The notes beneath the pieces are model-generated. The model was not told where the DNA came from, did not search any database, and saw nothing but the letters and a program-made list of their open reading frames with translations. The translations under genes were made by a program, and so were the position numbers. Below are positions 22,964-32,400 of a DNA stretch of 64,000 nt, piece after piece. How positions within the stretch are numbered: position 1 is the first letter of the stretch; every line of letters begins with the position of its first letter. Origin of the DNA: Claveliimonas intestinigallinarum (GTDB taxonomy: Bacteria > Bacillota > Clostridia > Lachnospirales > Lachnospiraceae); NCBI GenBank assembly GCA_019115145.1, contig DXED01000039.1, forward strand, positions 4,858 to 68,857, given 5' to 3'.

Positions 22964-25267
22964 ATGCTTGCTGAAAAAAGAGAACTGGAGCATGACCACG
23001 AGCATGAGGCCTGCGACTGCGGCCACGAGCATCATCACGACCACGAGCACCATCATGAACATGGCCATGGCCATGAACATCACCATGAGCATCATCATGA
23101 GGAGATACACCACACAGGCCGGGAATTTGACAATATATCCGCCGGCGTAGAACAGAGAGTCTACATTCTGGAAGGACTTGAATGCGCCAACTGCGCGGCC
23201 AAGATGGAGAGACAGATCCGGGAGCTGCCGGGCGTGGAGATGGCTACCATCACCTTTGCCACAAAGCAGCTCCGGGTGGCGGCGAGTCACCAGGAGGAGC
23301 TTCTGCCCAAATTCCGGGAGATCTGCGCCTCCATAGAGGAGCAGGTGACAGTCACTCCCAGGGAGGAGATACAGCCATCCGGGAAGGCGCAGAAGAAGAG
23401 TATTTTCCAGGAAAACAGAAAGGAAATCCTTATCATTGCGGTGGGAGCAGCCCTTTTTGCCGCAGGGGAGATTGCAGAGCATATGGGGGCGGCGCCTCTG
23501 TGGCCCTCCGTGGGCTATGTCATCGCCTACGTGCTGCTGGGCTGGGAGATCGTCTGGACTGCTCTCAGGAACCTGGGGAAGGGCCATGTGTTTGACGAGA
23601 ACTTCCTCATGAGCGTAGCTACCCTGGCCGCCTTTGCCATCGGAGACTTTGCGGAGGCAGTAGGCGTTATGCTGTTCTACAGAGTGGGAGAGCTCTTTGA
23701 GGACGTGGCTGTGGCGAGGAGCCGCTCCCAGATTATGGAGGCCGTGGATATGCGGCCCGAGGTAGTGGGACGCCTGGAAGGCGGGGAAGTGCATGAGATT
23801 CCGGCAAAGGACGCAGCGGTGGGAGACATCCTCCTTGTGCGCCCGGGAGACCGCATCCCTCTGGACGGCATTGTGACCGAGGGGGAGAGCCGGATCGACA
23901 CCTCCCCGGTGACGGGAGAGCCGGTCCCTGTGACCGTGCGCAGAGGCTCCAGGCTCATGTCTGGCTGTGTCAACGAGCAGGGAGTGCTGCAGATGGAGGT
24001 GGAGAAGCCCCTCTCCGAGTCCATGGTGACCAAGATACTGGACTCCGTGGAAAACGCCGCCGCCAGCAAGCCGAAGCTGGACCGGTTCATCACAAGATTT
24101 GCCAGGATCTACACCCCCATCGTGGTGCTGGCTGCTGTGGCCACGGCCATCATACCCTCCCTCATGACCGGAAACTGGCGGGAGTGGATCTACACGGCCA
24201 TCACCTTCCTTGTCATCAGCTGCCCCTGTGCCCTTGTGCTGAGTGTGCCCCTGGCCTTCTTCTCTGGCATCGGCGCGGGCTCCAGGGAGGGCATCCTCTT
24301 TAAGGGCGGCATTGCCATCGAAGCGCTGAAAAATATAAAGGCCGTTGTGATGGATAAGACCGGCACCATCACCAAGGGGGAATTCCAGGTGCAGAGCGTG
24401 ATTCCCTTTGGAAGAGAGAGCATGGACGCGCTCCTTGAGATGGCAGCCCGGTGCGAGCTGGGATCCACACATCCCATCGGGACCAGCATTGTGGAGGCTG
24501 CCAGGGAGAAGGGCATGACCCTGGAGCGGCCGGAAAAGGTGGAGGAGATCTCCGGAAAGGGGATCCACGCCGTCACACAGAGGGGAGAAGTCCTCTGCGG
24601 GAACAGGGCCCTCATGGACATGTTCCACGTCAAGATGGACCGGTACGAGAGCGGCCAGTATGGCACGGAGGTGCTCCTTGCTCTTGACGGGAAGCTGGCG
24701 GGCTGTATCGTTATCGCGGACTCTCTGAAAAAGGAGGCAAAGGAAGCCATTGCCATTATGAAAAAGCAGGGCCTTGTGACTGCCATGTTTACTGGGGACG
24801 GACAGGAGAGCGCCCGGGCGGTGGCAGGTGAGGCGGGCATCGACAGGGTATTTGCCCAGCTCCTTCCCCAGGATAAGCTGACCCATCTGCAGGAGATGCG
24901 CAGGGAGAACGGGGCGGTCATGTTTGTGGGAGACGGCATCAACGACGCCCCTGTGCTGGCCGGAGCGGACGTGGGGGCGGCCATGGGAAGCGGCGCCGAC
25001 GCGGCCATAGAGGCGGCGGATGTGGTCTTTATGACCTCCCAGGTGACCGCGGTTCCTGAGTCCATTGCCATTGCCAGGAGAACCGGGCGGATCGCTATGC
25101 AGAACGTAGTCTTTGCACTGGCTGTGAAGGCGCTTGTCATGATCCTTGGCTTCGCGGGCATGGCAAACATGTGGATGGCTGTGTTCGCGGACACGGGAGT
25201 GGCCATGCTCTGCGTGCTGAACTCCATCCGGGCCCTGTACGGGAAAACCGTGTTACAAAAGTATTAA
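22964..25267 (+). CDS. zntA: Zn/Cd/Pb-exporting P-type ATPase with His-rich N-terminus
   Basis: P1B-2 type metal pump of the inner membrane, 767 residues. Residues 10-50 contain 22 histidines among Glu/Asp, plus Cys17 and Cys19, a metal-binding or buffering tail. One HMA domain follows with CxxC (GLECANCAAKM, Cys74/Cys77). The core shows TGEPVPV (actuator), the transmembrane metal motif CPC in LVISCPCALVLSVPLAF, phosphorylation site MDKTGTITKG, STHPIG and GDGINDAPV. ATG 22964 is used, 7 bases after GGGAGG; ATG 22946 lies before that site. Controlled by the promoter and operator just upstream; a CadC-like repressor is encoded next. Confidence 0.9.
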   Translation: MLAEKRELEHDHEHEACDCGHEHHHDHEHHHEHGHGHEHHHEHHHEEIHHTGREFDNISAGVEQRVYILEGLECANCAAKMERQIRELPGVEMATITFATKQLRVAASHQEELLPKFREICASIEEQVTVTPREEIQPSGKAQKKSIFQENRKEILIIAVGAALFAAGEIAEHMGAAPLWPSVGYVIAYVLLGWEIVWTALRNLGKGHVFDENFLMSVATLAAFAIGDFAEAVGVMLFYRVGELFEDVAVARSRSQIMEAVDMRPEVVGRLEGGEVHEIPAKDAAVGDILLVRPGDRIPLDGIVTEGESRIDTSPVTGEPVPVTVRRGSRLMSGCVNEQGVLQMEVEKPLSESMVTKILDSVENAAASKPKLDRFITRFARIYTPIVVLAAVATAIIPSLMTGNWREWIYTAITFLVISCPCALVLSVPLAFFSGIGAGSREGILFKGGIAIEALKNIKAVVMDKTGTITKGEFQVQSVIPFGRESMDALLEMAARCELGSTHPIGTSIVEAAREKGMTLERPEKVEEISGKGIHAVTQRGEVLCGNRALMDMFHVKMDRYESGQYGTEVLLALDGKLAGCIVIADSLKKEAKEAIAIMKKQGLVTAMFTGDGQESARAVAGEAGIDRVFAQLLPQDKLTHLQEMRRENGAVMFVGDGINDAPVLAGADVGAAMGSGADAAIEAADVVFMTSQVTAVPESIAIARRTGRIAMQNVVFALAVKALVMILGFAGMANMWMAVFADTGVAMLCVLNSIRALYGKTVLQKY

Positions 25268-25292
25268 GTTTCCCCGATTTTCCGGGAAAAGG

Positions 25293-25321
25293 TTGAAATG
25301 CCGGGCTTGTTTTGGCATAAT
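25293..25321 (+). promoter_or_regulatory. Promoter of the arsR-family gene
   Basis: TTGAAA at 25293-25298, 17-base spacer, CATAAT at 25316-25321, inside the gap after the first ATPase. Confidence 0.7.
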
Positions 25322-25325
25322 TAAC

Positions 25326-25345
25326 AGATGAACTGATATTCATAT
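25326..25345. promoter_or_regulatory. ArsR/SmtB-type operator, copy 2 (autoregulation)
   Basis: AGATGAA-N6-TTCATAT, one mismatch from copy 1 and with the same spacing, at the predicted start of the second promoter. An overlapping perfect palindrome TTCATATGAA lies at 25339-25348. Confidence 0.7.
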
Positions 25346-25389
25346 GAACAAGTCCGGCAGAACGCTGACTTCAGAAAGGGTGACTGACG

Positions 25390-25749
25390 ATGAAAAAGAC
25401 AGAGGCAGAATGCTGCGACGTGGTGGCGGCTCATACAGATATCATCCGGGAAGTGCGCGGCAGGATGCCTGGGGAGGAGACGATCCGGGAGCTCGCGGAT
25501 TTCTACAAGGTGTTCGGAGACGCCACCCGCATCCGTATCCTCTGCGCCCTTCTGCAGGCTGAAGTGTGCGTCTGCGATCTGGCGGAGCTGCTGGGCATGA
25601 GCCAGTCGGCCATCTCCCATCAGCTCCGGGTCCTGAAGCAGATGAAGCTGGTGAAGAACAGAAGAGAGGGAAAGACTGTCTTCTATTCGCTGGCCGACGG
25701 CCATATCCAGACCATTATCAGCCAGGGCATGGAGCATATCAGCGAATAA
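25390..25749 (+). CDS. CadC-like ArsR/SmtB metal-sensing repressor with two metal sites
   Basis: 119-residue winged-helix repressor (HTH LAELLGMSQSAISHQLRVLKQM). It carries both known metal sites of the CadC subgroup: the alpha-3N thiolate site with Cys60 and Cys62 in EVCVCDLAELL plus N-terminal Cys8/Cys9, and the alpha-5 site Asp103-x-His105 ... His116-x-x-Glu119, with the same spacing as D101/H103/H114/E117 of Staphylococcus CadC. Cd/Pb/Zn binding should release the operator. It lies between two metal ATPases and two matching operators flank them, so it almost certainly controls both. Confidence 0.92.
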   Translation: MKKTEAECCDVVAAHTDIIREVRGRMPGEETIRELADFYKVFGDATRIRILCALLQAEVCVCDLAELLGMSQSAISHQLRVLKQMKLVKNRREGKTVFYSLADGHIQTIISQGMEHISE

Positions 25750-25779
25750 AGTCTAAGGAAAACAAGAGGGGCAGAAGCG

Positions 25780-27642
25780 ATGGCGAAGGAAATCAAGATA
25801 CAGGCAGGTACACTGGCGGCGGGCGCGGCTTTGTTTATTGCCGCCGTCATTTGGTCGGGGCGGGCGATGCTGGAAAACGAGGTGCGCTTTGCCCTGTTTC
25901 TTGCTGTGTATCTTGTCGTCGCGTTTCACTCCTTTTACAGTATCAGCAGCAGCCTTGCCCGGAAAAAGCTGGAGAAAGAACATCTGCTCATGGTGATCGC
26001 CACAGTGGGAGCCCTGGCAGTGGGACACTACGCGGAGGCTGTGGCCGCCATGCTTCTGTTTCAGATCGGCTGTATCCTTGAGGCCGTGTCTGTGGACAGG
26101 ACAAAGAGGACCATTGAGAAATTCATCGATATACGCCCTGCCTATGCCACAAGGAAAGAGGAGGACGGCGAGGTGCAGGTGGAGCCCTCCCAGCTGGAGC
26201 TGGGGGATGTGATCATCATCAAGCCAGGCGAGCGGGTGCCGGTGGACGCTGTAATCCTAAACGGAAATACCAGCCTTGACACAAAGGCCCTGACCGGCGA
26301 GGCCATGCCCGACAGTGTGGGCCCCGGCAGCCGGATCTACAGCGGCAGCATCAATATGACCGGCGTGGTGGAGGCCCAGGTGAAGAAGCTCTACAAGGAT
26401 TCCACCGTGTCCCGGATCATGGAGCTGGTGGAGGGAGCCCAGCAGCAGAAGGCGGACAGCGAAGGCTTTGTGAGAAAATTTACCCGGATCTACACGCCTG
26501 TGGCGGTGCTGGCGGCTCTCCTTATCATGGTCTGTCCGCCTCTCTTTATCACAGGGAGCGGCTGGGAGACCTGGATCTACCGGGGGATGATCGTGCTCAT
26601 CGCCGCCTGCCCAACGGGACTGATCCTGTCCGTGCCCATCGCCTTCCTGGGGGGGATCGCCTCGGCGGCCCGCCAGGGCATCGTGGTAAAGGGCGGCAAC
26701 TATCTGGAGATGCTGGCGAAGGTAGATACATTTGTTTTTGATAAAACGGGTACACTGACAGAGGGAACCTTTACTGTGACCCGGGTGCGCCCGGAGGGGC
26801 TCACGAAGGAGGAGCTGCTGGAGATCACGGCTCACGTGGAGAGCTATTCCAACCACCCCATCGCCCAGTCCCTCATGAGCGCCTACGGCGGCACGTACGA
26901 TCCGGAGAGGGTGACGGATGTGGAGGAGATGCCCGGCTATGGGATCAGCGCCAGCTACAACGGCAGCAGGGTACATATCGGAAATCTCCGGATGATGGAG
27001 GAGCAGGGCCTTGCGGTGGAGCAGGTGAAGACCATCGGGACGGTCATCTACGTGGCCCGGGAGGACCAGTATGCCGGATATATTGTCATCGAGGACCGGA
27101 TCCGGGACAATGCCAGATGGACCATGAAGATGCTGCGGGAGAGGTACAATGCGGTTCTTGTCATGCTCACAGGAGACAGCCGTGCCGCCGGAAATGCGGT
27201 GGCAAAGGAGCTGCAGCTGGACTACACCTACACGGAGCTGATGCCGGAGGATAAGCTGGAGCAGATGGAGGAATTCATGCAGTACCAGTACGAGGCAGAG
27301 AGAGTGGCCTGTGTGGGAGACGGAATCAATGACGCCCCTGTGCTTGCCAGAGCGGATGTGGGTATCGCCATGGGCGCCCTTGGGTCGGACGCAGCCATAG
27401 AGGCGGCGGACATTGTCCTTCTGGAGGACGAGCTGCCCAAGGTGGTGGACGCGGTTCGGATTGCCAGGGAGACGGTCCGGGTGGTGAGCCAGAATATCAA
27501 CTTTGCGCTGATTATGAAATTTGTCGTCCTTCTCCTTGCGGCGGCGGGCTATATCACCATGTGGGAGTCTGTGTTTACGGATGTGGGGGTTATGATCATC
27601 TCCATCATCAATGCGGCGGGAGTTGTGAAATATTCAGTATAA
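25780..27642 (+). CDS. HMA-less P1B-type ATPase with CPT in place of CPC
   Basis: Second metal ATPase, 620 residues, 30 bases after the repressor and in its operon. Core motifs are intact: TGEAMPDSV, FDKTGTLTEG (Asp321), SNHPIAQSL, GDSRAAGNAVAKEL, GDGINDAPV. There is no HMA domain and no His-rich tail; it starts directly with the membrane helices. The ion-path motif reads AACPTGLILSVPIAFLGG, that is Cys277-Pro278-Thr279 instead of CPC. One thiolate ligand is therefore replaced by a hydroxyl, which should change metal choice. Possible roles are a pump for a different divalent metal or a partner of the first ATPase; sequence cannot decide. Confidence 0.85.
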   Translation: MAKEIKIQAGTLAAGAALFIAAVIWSGRAMLENEVRFALFLAVYLVVAFHSFYSISSSLARKKLEKEHLLMVIATVGALAVGHYAEAVAAMLLFQIGCILEAVSVDRTKRTIEKFIDIRPAYATRKEEDGEVQVEPSQLELGDVIIIKPGERVPVDAVILNGNTSLDTKALTGEAMPDSVGPGSRIYSGSINMTGVVEAQVKKLYKDSTVSRIMELVEGAQQQKADSEGFVRKFTRIYTPVAVLAALLIMVCPPLFITGSGWETWIYRGMIVLIAACPTGLILSVPIAFLGGIASAARQGIVVKGGNYLEMLAKVDTFVFDKTGTLTEGTFTVTRVRPEGLTKEELLEITAHVESYSNHPIAQSLMSAYGGTYDPERVTDVEEMPGYGISASYNGSRVHIGNLRMMEEQGLAVEQVKTIGTVIYVAREDQYAGYIVIEDRIRDNARWTMKMLRERYNAVLVMLTGDSRAAGNAVAKELQLDYTYTELMPEDKLEQMEEFMQYQYEAERVACVGDGINDAPVLARADVGIAMGALGSDAAIEAADIVLLEDELPKVVDAVRIARETVRVVSQNINFALIMKFVVLLLAAAGYITMWESVFTDVGVMIISIINAAGVVKYSV

Positions 27643-27676
27643 CATGCGGGAGAGTATAGACGAAGGGAGCTTGAAT

Positions 27677-28204
27677 ATGAAAAGACAGGCAGGAAAATGT
27701 GCGGCGGTTCTTCTGGCCGCCCTGATGCTGACGGGCTGTGGCTCCAACCTTCTGGAGGATGGAACTTCCCTCCTGGAGGAAGGAAATTATGAGGAGGCGG
27801 CCGCTGCATTTCAGGAGGCTGTGGACGAGGACAGCCAGGATGCGGAGGGCTGGAGAGGCCTTGGCCTTGCAAGGTGGGAGCAGAAGGACTACGAGGGGGC
27901 CCTGGAGGCCTTTCAGTCTGTGCTGGACAACGGGGGAGATAAGACCGGGGAGCTCTACAATCTCATGGGGTGCTGCGCCATGCAGCTGGACAATCCCACG
28001 GAGGCCTTGAACTATTTCCGGCTGGGCATGGAGGCCGACGATGTCAGCGATGAGATGATGCAGGAGATGCGCTTCAACGAGATCGCGGCCTACGAGCAGT
28101 CCGGGGATATGGAGAGCGCCAAATCCAAACTGGAGGACTACACAGCCGACTATCCGGATGACGAAAAAGCGGCAAAAGAGGCAGAATTTCTTGAGACCAG
28201 ATAA
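27677..28204 (+). CDS. TPR-repeat lipoprotein
   Basis: 175 residues. A lipoprotein signal peptide (KRQAGKCAAVLLAALMLTGCGS, lipobox LTGC at about residue 18-21) is followed by tetratricopeptide repeats (EEGNYEEAAAAFQEAVDED, KDYEGALEAFQSVLDN, NPTEALNYFRLGME). It is exported and anchored to the outer face of the membrane, likely as a protein-interaction scaffold. Start ATG 27677 with AAGGGAGC before it. It begins 34 bases after the second ATPase and runs into hflX, so it may be read with either. Confidence 0.85.
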   Translation: MKRQAGKCAAVLLAALMLTGCGSNLLEDGTSLLEEGNYEEAAAAFQEAVDEDSQDAEGWRGLGLARWEQKDYEGALEAFQSVLDNGGDKTGELYNLMGCCAMQLDNPTEALNYFRLGMEADDVSDEMMQEMRFNEIAAYEQSGDMESAKSKLEDYTADYPDDEKAAKEAEFLETR

Positions 28205-28218
28205 GGAGTCTTGCGCGT

Positions 28219-29478
28219 ATGTATGAGACAGCGGAGAAAAAAGAGCGGGTTATCCTTGTGGGGGTAAGCCTGGCGGACAGCGACGACGCGGAGCAGTCCC
28301 TTGATGAGCTGGAGGAGCTGGCCTGTACCGCGGGAGCCCTCTGTGTGGGGCGCATCCTGCAGAAGAGGGAGCAGATGCACCCGGCCACCTACCTTGGAAG
28401 AGGAAAGACGGAGGAGCTGAAGGAGCTGATCTGGGAGACTCAGGCCGATGGCATCATCTGTGACGACGAGCTGTCGCCGGCCCAGATCGGCAATCTGAAG
28501 GATGAGCTGGATGTGAAGATCATGGACAGGACCCTTCTCATCCTGGACATCTTTGCGGCCAGAGCCTCCACCAGCGAGGGAAAGATCCAGGTGGAGCTGG
28601 CTCAGCTCAGGTACAGACAGTCCAGACTCACCGGCCTTGGCACCTCTCTGTCCAGGCTGGGAGGGGGCATCGGTACGAGAGGGCCCGGGGAGAAGAAGCT
28701 GGAGATGGACCGACGCCTCATCAAGGGGCGGATCTCCCAGCTCACAAAGGAGCTGAAGGAGGTAAAGCGGCACCGGCAGCTCACAAGGGAATCCCGCGCC
28801 AGGAGCCGGATCCCGGTGATCGCCATTGTGGGCTACACCAACGCAGGGAAGTCCACCCTCTTAAATTATCTCACCGGCGCTGGCATCCTGGCGGAGGACA
28901 AGCTCTTTGCCACTCTGGATCCGACCACCAGAAATCTGAAGCTGCCGGGGGGCCAGGAGGTGCTCCTGACAGACACGGTGGGCTTTATCCGCAAGCTGCC
29001 CCACCACCTCATCGAGGCCTTTAAAAGCACCCTGGAGGAGGCGAAGTACGCGGACCTTCTCCTCCACGTGGTGGACGCGTCCAATCCCCAGATGGACCAG
29101 CAGATGCATGTGGTCTATGAGACATTGAGAGAGCTGGAGGCGTCGGATAAGCCGGTGATCACGGCCTTCAACAAAAGGGACAGGTTTGAGGGGGAGTACG
29201 CGCCCAGAGATTTTCAGGCGGAGAGGACAGCCTTCATCTCGGCAAAAACGGGAGAGGGCGTGGATGCGCTCCTCTCCTGTGTGGAAGATGTGCTGCGGGA
29301 GCAGAAGGTGGAGATCGAGCAGATTTACCCCTACAGCGATGCGGGGAAAATACAGCTCATCCGAAAATACGGGGAGCTGGAAAAGGAAGAGTACACCCAG
29401 GATGGAATCTATGTCAGGGCCTATGTGCCTGTGGATGTCTACGGGAAGCTCACCCATGATCCGTCAGGAGGAAAATAA
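28219..29478 (+). CDS. hflX: GTPase HflX, ribosome-associated
   Basis: Splits stalled or heat-damaged 70S ribosomes. 419 residues: N-terminal HflX domain with HPATYLGRGKTEEL and DDELSPAQIGNL, the glycine-rich linker LGTSLSRLGGGIGTRGPGE, then the GTPase domain with Walker A GYTNAGKSTLLN (about residue 205), DTVGFI (G3), NKRD (G4) and SAKTGEG (G5). ATG 28219 follows AAGGAG. The stop codon is one base before the addB ATG. Together with rnr, smpB and ssrA it is another translation-rescue factor in the window. Confidence 0.96.
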   Translation: MYETAEKKERVILVGVSLADSDDAEQSLDELEELACTAGALCVGRILQKREQMHPATYLGRGKTEELKELIWETQADGIICDDELSPAQIGNLKDELDVKIMDRTLLILDIFAARASTSEGKIQVELAQLRYRQSRLTGLGTSLSRLGGGIGTRGPGEKKLEMDRRLIKGRISQLTKELKEVKRHRQLTRESRARSRIPVIAIVGYTNAGKSTLLNYLTGAGILAEDKLFATLDPTTRNLKLPGGQEVLLTDTVGFIRKLPHHLIEAFKSTLEEAKYADLLLHVVDASNPQMDQQMHVVYETLRELEASDKPVITAFNKRDRFEGEYAPRDFQAERTAFISAKTGEGVDALLSCVEDVLREQKVEIEQIYPYSDAGKIQLIRKYGELEKEEYTQDGIYVRAYVPVDVYGKLTHDPSGGK

Positions 29479-29479
29479 T

Positions 29480-32400
29480 ATGGCATTGAAATTTATTTTT
29501 GGGGGTTCCGGTTCCGGGAAGTCCCATTATCTATATGAGAGGATCATAAAGGAGGCCGGGGAAAATCCCGGCCTTTCCTATCTGGTCCTTGTGCCGGAGC
29601 AGTTTACCATGCAGACTCAGAAGGATCTTGTGATGATGAGCCCCGCGAAGGGGATCATGAACATCGATGTCCTCAGCTTTGTGCGCCTGGCTCACCGGAT
29701 CTTTGAGGAGACGGGGAAGGGGGGATTCCCCGTGCTGGACGACGAGGGAAAGAACTTGGTGCTGAGAAAGATCGGCGGAGATCTGGAAGGGGAGCTGACG
29801 GTGCTGAAGGGCAATATGCGCAGGCTGGGTTATGTCAGCGAAGTGAAGTCCGTCCTCTCTGAGTTCATGCAGTACGACGTGGGGGAGGAGCAGCTCGCTC
29901 AGGTTATAGCAGGGGAGAAGGAGGACTCTTACCTGTCTTTTAAACTGCGGGACTTGAAGCTTCTCTACAGAAGCTTCCAGGATTACCTGAAGGAAAAATA
30001 CACCACAAAGGAGGAGCTCCTGGACGTGCTGGCAAAGGTGGCGGGGGAGTCTGCCCTTCTTGGGAAGAGCACAGTGGTGCTGGACGGCTACACCGGGTTT
30101 ACGCCGGTCCAGAACCGTCTGCTGGGGGAGCTCATGACGATCTGCCGGGATGTGGTGGTGACAGTGACCATCGACGGGAGGGAAAATCCCTACGCCTGCG
30201 ATCACCCCTATCAGCTCTTTGCCATGAGCAAGAAGACCGTCACCTCTCTGGTGGAGATTGCCCGGGAACGCCGCGTGCCGGTGGAGGAACTGAAATTTTT
30301 GCGGCCCCAGGTGCCCCCCAGATTTCAGGAGAGCCCCGCCCTGGCCTTTGTGGAGCGGCATCTTTTCCGGTACGGGAACAGCTCCTTCGAGGGGGAACAG
30401 AAGGGGGTAGAGATCCACGTGGCGTCCAGCCCGGATAAGGAGGCGGAGGCGGCCGCCAGAAAGGTGCGGTCCCTTGTGAGAAAGGAGGGATACCGGTACC
30501 GGGAGATCGGCGTCATCGCCAGCGACATGGAGGTGTACGGAAATTATCTCAGAAAGGCATTTGCCCGCTATGAGATACCGGTCTTCATGGACCAGAAGAG
30601 GAGCATTCTTCTCAACTCCTTTGTGGAGTACATCCGCAGCCTTCTTGCCATGTCCAGGGAGAGCTTTACCTGCGACAGTGTGTTCCGGTTTCTGCGGACT
30701 GGCTACACCTCCTTTTCCAGAGGTGAGCTGGACGATCTGGAGAACTACTGCCTGGCTCTGGGCATCCGGGGATGGAAGAAATGGCAGCAGCGCTGGATCC
30801 GCCGGACGGAGGGCATGGACACTGAGAAACTGGACCGGCTCAACCACATGAGGGTTCTTTTTGTGGAGAAAATGGAGCCTCTCCTTTTCGTGCTCCGCCA
30901 GAGACGGAAGACGGTCCGGGACATCACAGAGGCCCTCTACGATTTCCTGGCAGGGGAACAGATGCAGCTTGCCCTGAAAAGGCAGGAGGAGGCATTTCAG
31001 GAGAGGAGCGAGAACGCCCTGGCCCGGGAGTACGCCCAGATCTACGGCATTGTCATTGGCCTTTTTGACAAATTTGTGGAGCTTCTGGGGGAGGAGCAGG
31101 TCTCCCTCCAGGAGTACTGCGATCTGCTGGACGCAGGCCTTGCGGAGGCAAAGGTGGGGGTTATCCCGCCTGGTATCGACCAGGTGGTGGCCGGAGATAT
31201 GGAGCGAACCCGCCTGAAGGGGGTGAAGGCCCTGATCTTCGTGGGGGCCAACGATACCTTTCTGCCGGGCTCCCTGGTGAGGACAGGCCTTCTCTCCGAG
31301 CGGGATGTGAAGGCCTTTGAGAAGGAGCGGATCGCCCTGACGCCGGGAAGCCGGGAGCAGGCCTATGTGCAGAAGTACTATCTCTATCTGAACCTGACCA
31401 AGCCCTCCCGGAAGCTCTGCGTCTTCTACAGCAGGGTGTCCGCTGACGGGAAGACCATCCGGCCCTCCTACCTGGTGCAGGAGCTGGAGAAGCTTTTCCC
31501 GGAGCTGGCAGTCATCGACGAGGATGCCATTCTCTTGAAAGACCGGGAGCTCTCTTCGAGGACCGGGCTGTCTGAGCTCATTGAGGGCCTGCGGATGAAG
31601 AGTGAGAAGGCGGGGGGTGCCTGGATGGAGCTCTACACCTGGTATAAGAGGAACCGGGAGTGGGGAGACCGGATCGGCGCCATTCTGGAGGCGGGATTTT
31701 ACCGGAGACCCCAGGACGCCATCACCCGGGCCGCGGCAGAACGGCTGTATGGGAACCGGCCTTTGGAGAGTATCTCCCGGATGGAGAAGTTCTCCGCCTG
31801 CGCCTTTGCCCATTTTCTCGATTACGGGCTGCGGCTGAAGGAGAGAGAGACCTTTGAGTTCCAGGCTGTGGACATGGGAAATGTGTTCCACGGCGCTATC
31901 GAGCGGTACTCCCGGAAGGCCTCTGCCAGCCAGGGAGGGTGGACCGGCCTGGACCGGGAGGCTCAGAAGCGGCTCTGCCAGGAGAGCGTGGAGGAGGCGG
32001 TGACAGACTACGGTAACTCCGTCCTTTACAGCTCCTCGAGGAACGCCTGGCTCATCACCCGCATCGAGCACATGATGGAGCGGACGGTGTGGGCACTGAC
32101 AGAGCAGCTGAAGGCCGGGGATTTTCAGCCGGAGGCCTATGAGCTGAAGTTCGGGGCAGGCAAGATCGACCGGGTGGACACCTGTGTGGGGGATGACCGG
32201 GTCTATGTCAAGATCCTGGACTACAAGACCGGGCAGACTGCCTTTGACCTTTCCCTTGTCTACGGGGGACTGCAGATGCAGCTTCTGGTCTACATGGAGG
32301 AGGCGCTGAAGATTACCGGAAAGAGGTATCCGGGCCGGGAGCCTGTCCCTGCCGGGGTGTTCTACTACCACATCGAGGATCCCTTCACAGATCCTGGGGG

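Noticed and set aside
22928..24886. 652-codon open frame antisense to the ZntA-type ATPase
   Set aside because: Same reason; no start signal and the plus-strand protein has every P-type ATPase motif.
29531..32371. 946-codon open frame antisense to addB
   Set aside because: Long antisense frames arise from the GC-rich third positions of real genes here. No RBS, composition rich in His/Leu/Gln/Pro typical for a shadow, and addB is certain.
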